Part shown: in pieces, positions 25,878 to 33,844 of the stretch
How positions within the stretch are numbered: the stretch's first letter is position 1
Layout: each line of letters begins with the position of its first letter
NCBI GenBank assembly: GCA_020692235.1
Contig: JAIMKU010000002.1
Location: forward strand, 43,039 to 86,446
DNA from: Hydrogenophilus sp.
GTDB taxonomy: Bacteria; Pseudomonadota; Gammaproteobacteria; Burkholderiales; Thiobacillaceae
Direction of reading: 5' to 3'
Length of the DNA stretch: 43,408 nt
Position numbers and translations under genes: made by a program
The notes under the pieces: model-generated
What the model was told of the DNA's origin: nothing
Databases searched by the model: none
What the model saw: only the letters and a program-made list of their open reading frames with translations

Positions 25878-26162
25878 ATGTGGGAAATCGAAGAACACCA
25901 TCGCGTCGACAAACAGCTTTCCGGCTCTGTTCCTATTGAAGTTCTGAAGCGGTACGAAAAATGGAAAGATATTGCCAGTATCTCTGGGCCACAGGGATTG
26001 CGCCTCATCAAGGGTTTTTACGATGAGGCTCTGTCAGGTGAATGGAAAGGTCATCGTTCCTCCCTGTTGGGGCTCCAGTGGCGGGTGATTTACCGCGTCG
26101 TTGCCAAGGTATTGCTGATTCAAGTTGTTCAAGTAACTGCCCACGATTACAGGAGGCCATGA
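25878..26162 (+). CDS. RelE/HigB-type toxin (mRNA interferase family)
   Basis: A 94-residue protein of the RelE/ParE/HigB fold. The N-terminus is MWEIEEHHRVDKQL. The middle is GLRLIKGFYDEALSGEWKGHRSSLLG and the C-terminal sheet is QWRVIYRVVAKVLLIQVVQVTAHDYRRP; the basic residues and terminal His-Asp-Tyr resemble ribosome-dependent RNases. The antitoxin gene follows after 1 nt, the toxin-first order of higBA. The start lies 5 nt from the -10 box. Base composition is AT-richer than neighbouring genes, consistent with recent acquisition. Confidence 0.85.
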   Translation: MWEIEEHHRVDKQLSGSVPIEVLKRYEKWKDIASISGPQGLRLIKGFYDEALSGEWKGHRSSLLGLQWRVIYRVVAKVLLIQVVQVTAHDYRRP

Positions 26163-26163
26163 T

Positions 26164-26424
26164 ATGAAAGAGTTTCGCCCCGCAAAAAAACGAGTTGAAG
26201 TCTCGGTGGGAGAGTCTGTTCGTATTTTGCGTGAACTCCAAGAGCTGAGCCAAAGCCAGTTCTCTGAACTTACGGGCATCCCTCAAGCCACTATCTCCGC
26301 CATCGAAAACGGCAGAATAAATTTGGGTGTCGAGCGCGCAAAGGTTTTTGCTCGAGCCCTTCAGTGCCATCCTGCAGTGCTCGTCTTTCCCGGCTGGGAA
26401 GTTTCACTTGCGCGTGTAGCCTAA
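26164..26424 (+). CDS. Xre-family antitoxin (HigA-like)
   Basis: An 86-residue helix-turn-helix protein. The N-terminal ~20 residues are basic. The HTH spans about 20-75, with VRILRELQELSQSQFSELTGIPQATISAIENGRINLG as its key region. The tail (VLVFPGWEVSLARVA) presumably touches the toxin. Paired with the preceding toxin, it should neutralise it and repress the operon through the dyad at 25848-25863. Whether the pair is functional is unknown, but both frames are intact. Confidence 0.88.
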   Translation: MKEFRPAKKRVEVSVGESVRILRELQELSQSQFSELTGIPQATISAIENGRINLGVERAKVFARALQCHPAVLVFPGWEVSLARVA

Positions 26425-26490
26425 CCCTACGTTCAAGTTCGCGGCCCTTTGGTCGCTGGGACGTAATTAGGCAGATGCGCGTAATTAGGA

Positions 26491-26507
26491 GGGCCCTGAC
26501 CACGGTT
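26491..26507. repeat. REP-like motif upstream of the RAYT transposase gene
   Basis: GGGCCCTGACCACGGTTTT is a degenerate copy of the GGGGTCAGACCACGGTTT core. It is inverted relative to the copy at 27276-27296. The two bracket the transposase gene (26551-27261), the classical RAYT arrangement. Confidence 0.65.
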
Positions 26508-26550
26508 TTAATGCTAGGATTTTTACCTCTTCCGTCCCGAGGCGTCATCC

Positions 26551-27261
26551 ATGCCACGCCGTCCCCGTCTGGTCCTGCAAGGCGTTCCGTTGCACCTGAT
26601 CCAGCGCGGGAATAACCGCCAGGCTTGTTTTTTTGCGGAGGAGGATTACCGCCTCTATCTGCAATGGTTGTCCGAGTACGCAGGCAAGACCGGATGTCGC
26701 GTTCACGCATATGTGTTGATGACCAACCATGTCCATCTGCTAATTTCGGCAGAAAAGGCGGTGGCGCCGGGGGCCTTGATGAAGGCACTGGGACAGCGGT
26801 ATGTGCAGTATGTGAATCGCGTCTATCGGCGTAGCGGCACGTTGTGGGAGGGCCGCTTCCGCTCCTGCCCGATTCAGGAGGACGCGTACTTGCTGGCCTG
26901 TCAGCGTTACATCGAACTCAATCCGGTGCGGGCTGAAATGGTGGCGCATCCGGGGCAATACAACTGGTCGAGCTATCGCGCCAATGCACAGGGTGAGGAA
27001 AATGCGCTGATTCGAGCGCACGGGCTTTACGACGCCTTGGGACTGGATGCGCCGGGTCGGCAGGCGGCCTACCGGGAGTTGTTCCGGCATGAATTGGAGC
27101 CGGGGCTTGTGGACCAGATTCGGCGAGCCACCCATGGCAACTTTGTGCTGGGAGACGAACGTTTTGCGGCAGAGGTGGCAGCGGTAGTCGGTCGGCGAGT
27201 CCTGCCGGGAAAATCGGGCAGGCCGCGTAAGGCGGTGGAGCCGGTATCGGGGGGCGTTTGA
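26551..27261 (+). CDS. REP-associated tyrosine transposase (RAYT, Y1_Tnp domain)
   Basis: A 236-residue single-domain HUH/Y1 nuclease related to IS200/IS605 TnpA. The N-terminus is MPRRPRLVLQGVPLHLIQRGNN. The metal-binding HUH motif is MTNHVHLL, the WEGRFRS signature is typical of RAYTs and the likely nucleophile Tyr lies in CQRYIELNPVRAE. WSSYRAN and a basic C-terminus follow. It is flanked by inverted REP-like motifs, and further copies lie between 25353 and 25800. The frame is intact, so it may be active. RAYTs are usually single-copy domesticated genes that spread REP/REPIN elements. Confidence 0.93.
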   Translation: MPRRPRLVLQGVPLHLIQRGNNRQACFFAEEDYRLYLQWLSEYAGKTGCRVHAYVLMTNHVHLLISAEKAVAPGALMKALGQRYVQYVNRVYRRSGTLWEGRFRSCPIQEDAYLLACQRYIELNPVRAEMVAHPGQYNWSSYRANAQGEENALIRAHGLYDALGLDAPGRQAAYRELFRHELEPGLVDQIRRATHGNFVLGDERFAAEVAAVVGRRVLPGKSGRPRKAVEPVSGGV

Positions 27262-27275
27262 CAAATCGTGAAATA

Positions 27276-27296
27276 AACCGTGGTCTGACCCCGGTT
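27276..27296. repeat. REP-like motif downstream of the RAYT gene
   Basis: AACCGTGGTCTGACCCCGG contains the intact GTGGTCTGACCC core, inverted relative to the copies at 25691 and 26491. It lies 15 nt after the transposase stop and only ~14 nt before the palindrome controlling the RND operon. Confidence 0.7.
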
Positions 27297-27309
27297 TACC
27301 CTAATGTGT

Positions 27310-27331
27310 AATATTAGAGTCCGCTAATATT
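27310..27331 (+). promoter_or_regulatory. TA-rich palindrome upstream of the RND efflux operon
   Basis: AATATTAG (27310-27317) and CTAATATT (27324-27331) are perfect reverse complements with a 6-nt spacer. TAATAT hexamers inside each arm could serve as a -10 box. BigR was described as binding a TA-rich palindrome overlapping the -10 region of its target promoter, so this is the best candidate operator for the ArsR protein at 24983. The link is inference. The -35 region would lie in REP sequence. Confidence 0.6.
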
Positions 27332-27378
27332 CCGGGCCTGGGTTCAGGTCTGGGAGACAGTTCCAAAGGAGCATGGAT

Positions 27379-28764
27379 ATGGTGTTGTTTACGCCGCGCC
27401 GGGTAATCTTGGTCATCACGTTGGCCTTGGCAGCGTCGGCTGCCCGGTCGGAAACTTTCGATTTCAAGCAGTGCGTCGGCATTGCCCTGGCGCAAAATCC
27501 AGACCTGGTTGTGGCCCAGACCCAGGTCAAACAGGCTGAGGCCGGGTTGCGTCAGGCCCAGGCCAATTACTGGCCGAAATTGAATCTGTCGATGACCGCT
27601 ACCCGAAGTAACGACGCATTGAATGCCTTTGGTCTGAAACTGGGACAGCGCGGCGCCACGTTCGGCGACATCGGCTTTCGCGATTTCGATTCGACCAATC
27701 CGAATATCCTGACCGTCGCCCCGCATAACCTTAACCAGCCCGGCGCGGTAACCAACTACAACCCGCGCGCCGAGTTGCTCATCCCGGTCTACAACGGCGG
27801 CCTGGTGGCTGACTACGTTAAACAGGCCCAGTCTTACGTCAAGGCGGCCCAGGCGGGTGACCGACTGGCCCGTCAGCAACTGATCGATCAGGTACTGATG
27901 GCCTACCAGGGCGTGCATACTGCCCGAGCCTACGTCCGGGTTACCGGCGAGGCCGAGGCCGCCGCCGAGGAATATGCGCGGATCAGCGACCGGCTTCTAA
28001 AACAAGGCATGGCGGTAAAAAGCGACCTGCTCAGCGCCGAGGTCAATCTGGCGGACATGAAACTGAAATCGGTCTCGGCCCGCAATGCCGAGGCCGCCGC
28101 GCTCGACCAGCTCCATCTGCTGCTGGGTAAACCGCTGACCGAGCCGATCGAGGTCGGCGCGCCGGTCATGCCGACCATGCTGGTGGGCGATGTCGCCAGC
28201 TTGCGGCAGACGGCCCTGGCCAACCACCCGGGCCTGCAGGCATTGCGTAACCAGGCCGACGGTGCGGGCGCCGCCGTGGCCGCCGCTCGCGCCGGCAAAC
28301 TGCCGCAATTCAACGTCATGCTGCGCCAGGACTGGAACGGCAAGACGCCGGGTTTCGATGCCGGTTCCTATACTGCGGCGGGTGTATTGTCGTGGACCGC
28401 CTTCGACGGCGGCGGCAGCCGGGCCGCGGTCGATCGGGCCGAAGCCCAGCGCCTGGAGGCGGTCGCCAAGCACGACCAAGCCAGCAACGGCATCGCCTAC
28501 AAAGTGGGCGACGCCAAACGTCAGGCGCAGGAGGCGGAGGATAAGGTCAAGGCCCGTAAGTTGGCCCTGGACCTGGCCGTCGAGGCCCAGCGGCTGGTCA
28601 AGAAACGCTATGAGAATGGACTGGGCACGTTAATTGAGCTGCTGGCCGCCCAGGCTCAACTGGACAAGGCCCGCGCCGACCTGGTGGCCGCCGACTACGA
28701 ACAGGCTGTGCAGCGCGCGGCATTGAAACTCGCCGTGGGCGTACTCGACGCCGATCAATTGTGA
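27379..28764 (+). CDS. TolC-family outer membrane efflux protein
   Basis: Outer-membrane channel of a tripartite RND pump, 461 residues. The signal peptide (MVLFTPRRVILVITLALAAS) ends at AARS. Two OEP repeats of coiled helices follow, with CVGIALAQNPDLVVAQTQVKQAEAGLRQAQANYWPKL-type periodicity and a final helix KKRYENGLGTLIELLAAQAQL. I chose the ATG at 27379, 7 nt after AAAGGAG; the ATG at 27373 is only 1 nt from it. First gene of the efflux operon; the adaptor gene starts 11 nt after its stop. Confidence 0.93.
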   Translation: MVLFTPRRVILVITLALAASAARSETFDFKQCVGIALAQNPDLVVAQTQVKQAEAGLRQAQANYWPKLNLSMTATRSNDALNAFGLKLGQRGATFGDIGFRDFDSTNPNILTVAPHNLNQPGAVTNYNPRAELLIPVYNGGLVADYVKQAQSYVKAAQAGDRLARQQLIDQVLMAYQGVHTARAYVRVTGEAEAAAEEYARISDRLLKQGMAVKSDLLSAEVNLADMKLKSVSARNAEAAALDQLHLLLGKPLTEPIEVGAPVMPTMLVGDVASLRQTALANHPGLQALRNQADGAGAAVAAARAGKLPQFNVMLRQDWNGKTPGFDAGSYTAAGVLSWTAFDGGGSRAAVDRAEAQRLEAVAKHDQASNGIAYKVGDAKRQAQEAEDKVKARKLALDLAVEAQRLVKKRYENGLGTLIELLAAQAQLDKARADLVAADYEQAVQRAALKLAVGVLDADQL

Positions 28765-28775
28765 GGAACGAACCG

Positions 28776-29840
28776 ATGAACAAGCTCAACCCTATCTTAA
28801 TCTTACTTGCCCTCGCCCTGAGCCTGTCAGGCTGCGGCGGCGGCCATGAACAAAAACCAGTGGCCGTGGCTGGCCGCACGGTTGATGCCGGGGTTGTGAC
28901 CTTGCAGCCGGTCGAGAGCGCGGTCTTCAGCGCGATGCCCGGCGTCGTGGTGGCCCAGGAATCGGTTCAGGTAGCCTCGCGTCTGATGGGCTACATCAAA
29001 AATATCGCGGTGGCCGAAGGCCAGTCGGTCAAGGCCGGCCAGCGCCTGTTCACCATCGATCCGCTGGACATTGAGAGCGGCGTTGCGCAAGCCCGGCTGG
29101 GCCTGGATCAGGCCGAGAAGGCCATGCAGGACGCCAAGGCCGACTATGCCCGTTTCGATGCCCTGTACAAGGATGAGGTGGTCAGCCGCCAGCAGTATGA
29201 AAAAATGAAGCTGAACTACGACATCGCCGTGTCCCGCGCCGCTCAGGCCAGGGCTGGCCTGCAAACCGCCCACGGCCAGATGCGCTATGCCGTGGTGAGC
29301 TCGCCCATCAATGGCGTGGTAGTACAGAAATTTGCCAATCAGGGCGACATTGCCGCGCCGGGGCATCCCATCCTGCTGGTGGAAAATCAGTCCCATCTAC
29401 AGGTACAAACCTCGGTGTCCGAGGAGATTTATTCCGGCCTGAGTCTAGGCGAACCGATCCAGGTGGAGATCGATGGCCAAGCTCAGGTGCTGACCGCCAA
29501 GGTCGCTCGGCTGTCGCCGGCAGCCGACCCGGTGGCGCACACCCATCTGGTTAAGCTCGATCTGAGCGCACCCCGTTTGCGTAGCGGCGCCTTCACCCGG
29601 GTGCTGTTTCCAACCGGTCGGCAGACCGTTTTGAAGGTCCCGCAGGAAGCACTGCTAAACCGGGCCGGCATCACCGGCGTATTCGTGCTGGATGACAAAG
29701 GCGTTGCCGACTATCGCATGGTCCGCGCCGGACGGACCGACAGCGGCCAGGTCGAGATATTGTCGGGACTGTCCGCCGGCGACCGGGTAGTCACCCGCAA
29801 CGCATCGGCGGTCAATAACGGCGACCTGGTGCGGGGCTGA
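28776..29840 (+). CDS. RND efflux periplasmic adaptor lipoprotein (MFP subunit)
   Basis: A 354-residue membrane-fusion protein linking pump and outer-membrane channel. It has lipobox LSGC with acylated Cys20. The biotinyl-lipoyl halves surround a hairpin: GYIKNIAVAEGQSVKAGQRLFTIDP, then the coiled helices (KAMQDAKADYARFDALYKDEVVSRQQYEK), then SPINGVVVQKFANQGDIAAPG. A beta-barrel and membrane-proximal domain complete it. The ATG at 28776 has GAGGA 8 nt upstream; an upstream GTG at 28761 is less likely. The next gene starts 3 nt after its stop. Confidence 0.93.
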   Translation: MNKLNPILILLALALSLSGCGGGHEQKPVAVAGRTVDAGVVTLQPVESAVFSAMPGVVVAQESVQVASRLMGYIKNIAVAEGQSVKAGQRLFTIDPLDIESGVAQARLGLDQAEKAMQDAKADYARFDALYKDEVVSRQQYEKMKLNYDIAVSRAAQARAGLQTAHGQMRYAVVSSPINGVVVQKFANQGDIAAPGHPILLVENQSHLQVQTSVSEEIYSGLSLGEPIQVEIDGQAQVLTAKVARLSPAADPVAHTHLVKLDLSAPRLRSGAFTRVLFPTGRQTVLKVPQEALLNRAGITGVFVLDDKGVADYRMVRAGRTDSGQVEILSGLSAGDRVVTRNASAVNNGDLVRG

Positions 29841-29843
29841 ACA

Positions 29844-32800
29844 ATGAGCGACAGCGGACACCAAAGCCCGATGAACATCGCCGGCAAGCTGGCCCGGGCC
29901 TTTTTAACCTCCAAGCTGACCCTGCTGACCATCGTCGCGGTGACCCTGACCGGCACCCTGGCGCTGATGGTTACGCCGCGCGAATACAACCCCCAAATCG
30001 TCGTGCCGGCGGCCAATATCATTGTCGCCAAGCCTGGCGCGACCCCGGCCGAGGTGGAGAACCTTATCGTCAAGCCGCTGGAAGCGATCATGAATGCCCA
30101 GTCCGGGGTCGATCACACCTTCGGCTATGCGACCAACGACTTCGGCGTGGTGACCATCCAGTTCAAGGTCGGCCAGAAGCAGGAAGACAGCCTGGTCAAG
30201 CTATACAACCAGTTGATGCAAAACATCGACCGCATCCCGTCGGGGGCCACGCAGCCCCTGGTCAAGCCGATCAACGTTGACGATGTGCCGATCATGACCC
30301 TGACTCTGGCGACATCGGCTTATGACGATTACACCTTGCGCGAGGTGGCCAACCGTATCCTGGAACAGTTGCGCAATGTCCCCGGTGTCTCGTTCACCCA
30401 GGTGGTCGGCGGCCGTAAGCACATGATTAATGTCTGGCTCGACGCCCAGCGACTGGACGCCGCCGGCCTGACCCTGGACAAGGTCGATAAGATGCTGCGC
30501 GGCAGCAATGTCTCGGCGCCGCTGGGCGACCTGGTTCAGGATAACCGGGCCCGGCCATTGCGACTGTCCGGGTTCCTCGGCTCGGCCGACGAAGTCGGCA
30601 AGATCGTGGTGGGCGTGTCCCAGATGAACCGTCCGGTCTACCTCAAGGATGTGGCGCGGATCGAGGACGGCCCCGGCGAGTTGGAAGAAACCACCCGGTT
30701 TGCCTGGGGACCTGCCTCCGACAAGGCAGGTCACGGTGAGAACCCGGCCGTGACCTTGGCCATCGCCAAGAAGGCTGGCGCCAATGCCGTGGTGGTGGCC
30801 GACGCGGTACTGACCAAGCTGGCGGACCTGAAGCGACAGGCGATTCCGGCCGGCATAGAGGTCGCGGTGACCCGCAACGACGGTGAGAAGGCCAACGAGG
30901 CAGTCAACGAGCTGGTCTCGCATCTGGGCATCGCCATCGGTTCGGTAGTGCTTATCCTGGTGATCTTCCTGGGTTGGCGCGAGGCCGGCATCGTTACCCT
31001 GACGGTGCCGTTGATCCTGTTCGTAGTCCTGGCGATTGGACTGGCCTTCGGCCAGACGATCAACCGCATTACCTTGTTTGCGCTGATCCTGTCGCTTGGT
31101 TTGCTGGTCGACGCGGCTATCGTGGTGATCGAGAATATCCACCGCCACCTGCACCACGGCAGCGGCGGCAAGGATTTTGGCAGCGTGCTGGTCGAGGCTA
31201 CCAACGAGATCGGCAACCCGACCAATGTCGCCACCATCGCCGTGATCCTTGCCTTCATCCCCATGGCCTTTGTGACTGGCATGATGGGGCCGTTTATGGC
31301 GCCGATCCCGTTCAACGTGCCGGTCGCCATGATCGCCTCCATCGTCATCGCCTACATGGTCGTGCCCTGGGCCGCCAACATGTGGCTGGCCAAGAAAGCG
31401 GTCTGCGAAGAGGCCGCGCGCAAGCCCAGCCTGGAAGATGAAGGCGCATCGGAGCAAGACCCGCTGCATCGCGCCTACGTGGCCGTGCTTACACCGCTGA
31501 TTGCCTCCCCGGCCAAACGCAACGCGATCTTTCTGGTGGTGCTGGCGTTGCTCCTGGGCGCCATGCTGATGCCGGCCTGGCAGTTCATCCGGCCAGCGGG
31601 TCTGAATGGACCGCTGTCGATGCTGGGCGTCGAACTGAAGATGTTGCCCAACGACAATACCAACACCATGCTGCTGGAGGTTGACCTGCCTGCCGGTACC
31701 GCCTTGGCGGCAACCAATCAGGTGGCGCGCGAGGTCGGCCGAGTATTGGCCAAGCATCCCCATGTGACCGACTACCAGACCTTCCTGGGCATGACCGCGC
31801 CGATCGACTTCGCCGCCCTGGTGCGCGGCGACCTGATTAAAAAGGGCCAGAACCTGGCCCAGATTCGAGTCAACCTGATCAACAAGCACGAGCGCGATAG
31901 TTCGTCGCACGAGATCGCCAACGAGTTGAATGGGCAGTTGATGGCGCTACGCAAGCGCTTTCCAACGGCCAAGATCAAGCTCTATGAAACGCCGCCCGGG
32001 CCGCCGGTTCAGGCCCAGGTCCTGGCCGAGCTGTATGGCCCGGACTATGACCAGCTACGTGCGGCGGCGGCCATCGTGGAAACGGATTTCGAGGCCATCT
32101 ACGGCATGACCAACGCCGACAATTCGGTTACCGCCAACGCCGAGGCTTTCGACATCGAGGTCGATACCGAGAAGGCCCTGTTGTCCGGTGTGGCGCCGGG
32201 CCAGGTGGCCGAGCTGCTGCGCAACTATGTTTCCGGTTTCAATATCGGCAGCCTGCACGCGGTCGACGCGCGCGAGCCGGTGGACATCCAGGTGCGTCTG
32301 CCGCGCGAGTTGCGCGCCACGCCCGATACCCTGCTCAGCCTGCGGATCGCCAACCCACAAGGCAAGCAGATACCGTTATCGGCCATCGCCACGGTGACCA
32401 AGGTGACCACCGCCAAGCCCGTTTACGACAGGGACCAACACCCGATGGTCATGGTCGGCGGCGAGTTGCTCAAGTCCAGCCCGGTCTACGCCGTGCTGGC
32501 CCTGGACAAGATGCTCGACGGCCAGAAGCTGAGCTTGGGCAAAGGCAAGGGGGATGTGTCCTTCGCCACCGGCAACCTAGGCTTTACCCAGGCCAGCCCC
32601 AAGGATGTAGTGGAAAACACACTGCTCTGGGGTGGCGAGATGCGCTTGACCCTGGATGTGTTCCGCGACCTCGGTTCCGCCTTCATTATCGCGATCATCC
32701 TGATCTATCTGGTGCTGGTCGGTTACTACAAGTCCTTCGCCCTGCCGTTCATCGTCATGGGCGCGATCCCACTGACCCTGGTCGGCGTATTCCCCGGTCA

Positions 32801-33146
32801 CTGGGCGACTGGCCAGGCCTTTACCGCCACCTCGATGATCGGCGTCATCGCCCTGGCCGGCATCGTGGTGCGTAACTCGTTGCTGCTGATTGACTTCATC
32901 CTGGATTACCGCAAGCAGGGTTATGACCTGCAAACGGCGGTCATCGAGGCCGGCGCAGTGCGTTTCCGTCCCATCCTGCTGACTGCCCTGGCGATCATCC
33001 TGGGCTCGGCCATCATGATTACCGATCCGGTCTTCGGGGGCTTGGCGGTTTCGCTTATTTTCGGTACCTTTGCCTCCACGGCCTTGACCCTGGTGGTGAT
33101 CCCACTGGTCTATTACCTGTGGCAGCGCCGTCAACAAACCGCATAA
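29844..33146 (+). CDS. RND-superfamily inner membrane efflux pump, substrate unknown
   Basis: An 1100-residue AcrB-fold proton antiporter with two sets of TM helices and two large periplasmic loops. PTPAEVENLIVKPLE-type porter motifs are present (PGATPAEVENLIVKPLE). In TM4 the motif is LVDAAIVVIENIHRH: Asp423 is kept, but the second Asp of the AcrB 'LVDDAI' pair is Ala424. In TM10 the AcrB Lys940 equivalent is Arg1010 (GIVVRNSLLLIDF). 'VDAA' is usual in heavy-metal (CzcA/CusA) pumps, yet the CusA methionine triad is not evident. It is therefore an atypical RND type. Neighbours DUF2892 and rhodanese suggest a sulfur-related substrate; this is inference. Confidence 0.92.
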   Translation: MSDSGHQSPMNIAGKLARAFLTSKLTLLTIVAVTLTGTLALMVTPREYNPQIVVPAANIIVAKPGATPAEVENLIVKPLEAIMNAQSGVDHTFGYATNDFGVVTIQFKVGQKQEDSLVKLYNQLMQNIDRIPSGATQPLVKPINVDDVPIMTLTLATSAYDDYTLREVANRILEQLRNVPGVSFTQVVGGRKHMINVWLDAQRLDAAGLTLDKVDKMLRGSNVSAPLGDLVQDNRARPLRLSGFLGSADEVGKIVVGVSQMNRPVYLKDVARIEDGPGELEETTRFAWGPASDKAGHGENPAVTLAIAKKAGANAVVVADAVLTKLADLKRQAIPAGIEVAVTRNDGEKANEAVNELVSHLGIAIGSVVLILVIFLGWREAGIVTLTVPLILFVVLAIGLAFGQTINRITLFALILSLGLLVDAAIVVIENIHRHLHHGSGGKDFGSVLVEATNEIGNPTNVATIAVILAFIPMAFVTGMMGPFMAPIPFNVPVAMIASIVIAYMVVPWAANMWLAKKAVCEEAARKPSLEDEGASEQDPLHRAYVAVLTPLIASPAKRNAIFLVVLALLLGAMLMPAWQFIRPAGLNGPLSMLGVELKMLPNDNTNTMLLEVDLPAGTALAATNQVAREVGRVLAKHPHVTDYQTFLGMTAPIDFAALVRGDLIKKGQNLAQIRVNLINKHERDSSSHEIANELNGQLMALRKRFPTAKIKLYETPPGPPVQAQVLAELYGPDYDQLRAAAAIVETDFEAIYGMTNADNSVTANAEAFDIEVDTEKALLSGVAPGQVAELLRNYVSGFNIGSLHAVDAREPVDIQVRLPRELRATPDTLLSLRIANPQGKQIPLSAIATVTKVTTAKPVYDRDQHPMVMVGGELLKSSPVYAVLALDKMLDGQKLSLGKGKGDVSFATGNLGFTQASPKDVVENTLLWGGEMRLTLDVFRDLGSAFIIAIILIYLVLVGYYKSFALPFIVMGAIPLTLVGVFPGHWATGQAFTATSMIGVIALAGIVVRNSLLLIDFILDYRKQGYDLQTAVIEAGAVRFRPILLTALAIILGSAIMITDPVFGGLAVSLIFGTFASTALTLVVIPLVYYLWQRRQQTA

Positions 33147-33166
33147 CTTTACCAGGAGAGATTCAA

Positions 33167-33394
33167 ATGACCGTCGAACGCGCGATCCGCATCATGGCTG
33201 GTGTCATAATCCTGTTGTCCCTGGCCTTGGCCCACTTCAGCGGTCAGATCGACCTTGGCCATCTATCCTGGCTGTGGTTCACCGTCTTTATCGGCCTCAA
33301 CCTGCTCCAGTCCGGCTTTACCGGTTTCTGTCCGCCGGCACTGCTGTTCAAGAAGCAGGGCCTCAAGTCCGGTGACGATGCCTGCTGCCGCTAA
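33167..33394 (+). CDS. DUF2892 (YgaP-type) small membrane protein
   Basis: 75 residues with two transmembrane helices (about 10-28 and 34-52) and the DUF2892 ending GFCPPALLFKKQGLKSGDDACCR. The cysteines are in GFCPP and the terminal CC. DUF2892 is the membrane part of E. coli YgaP, which is fused to a rhodanese domain and controlled by the ArsR protein YgaV. Here the rhodanese is the next gene and an ArsR gene lies upstream. A CAGGAG box precedes the ATG at 33167 (an in-frame ATG at 33119 lacks one). Gap to the RND gene is 20 nt. Confidence 0.85.
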   Translation: MTVERAIRIMAGVIILLSLALAHFSGQIDLGHLSWLWFTVFIGLNLLQSGFTGFCPPALLFKKQGLKSGDDACCR

Positions 33395-33435
33395 GGTAGA
33401 ATCCCGGCGTTCCTGATTACATGGAGGTAAATGGG

Positions 33436-33843
33436 ATGGAATTCGCCCAACAAAACATCTGGTTGATCCTGTTGATGCTGGTATCCGGTTACATGCTGGT
33501 CGGTGGCAGCTTGATGGGCCGCCTGTCCGGCGTCAAGCAGGTTAGTCCCCAGGACGCGGTCAGGCTGTTCAACAACGACGCGCTCATGCTCGACGTGCGC
33601 GAGAGTTCGGAATTTGTCGACGGCCACATCCCGAAATCCAAGCACATCCCGCTCAGCCAGTTGAAAGGCCGCCTGGCCGACCTGGAAAAGTACAAGGACA
33701 AGCCCATCGTTGCGGTCTGCCGTAGCGGCAACCGCTCCGGCCATGCCTGCGGCATATTGCGCAAGGCCGGGTTTGAGGATGTCAGCAACCTGAGCGGTGG
33801 CATCATGGCCTGGGAACAGGCCGGTTTCCCCAAGGAGCGCTGA
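33436..33843 (+). CDS. Membrane-anchored rhodanese (sulfurtransferase)
   Basis: A 135-residue single-domain rhodanese. An N-terminal helix (about 8-26, WLILLMLVSGYMLVGG) anchors it. The catalytic loop is VCRSGNR with persulfide-forming Cys95, and the domain ends GGIMAWEQAGFPKE. GGAGG 8 nt before the ATG at 33436 fixes the start; an in-frame ATG at 33421 lies upstream of that box. In betaproteobacteria a rhodanese of this kind usually precedes grxC-secB-gpsA, so it belongs to the conserved block but directly follows DUF2892. It could carry sulfane sulfur delivered through the membrane partner. Confidence 0.93.
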   Translation: MEFAQQNIWLILLMLVSGYMLVGGSLMGRLSGVKQVSPQDAVRLFNNDALMLDVRESSEFVDGHIPKSKHIPLSQLKGRLADLEKYKDKPIVAVCRSGNRSGHACGILRKAGFEDVSNLSGGIMAWEQAGFPKER

Positions 33844-33844
33844 G

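Noticed and set aside
30710-30731. 7-bp hairpin (ACCTGCC/GGCAGGT) inside the RND gene
   Set aside because: It is within a continuous coding frame, has no T-run, and such short stems are expected by chance at this GC content.
30201-31910. 569-codon minus-strand open frame inside the RND gene
   Set aside because: It is an antisense shadow: the composition is His/Gln/Asp-rich and the plus strand encodes a complete RND pump.
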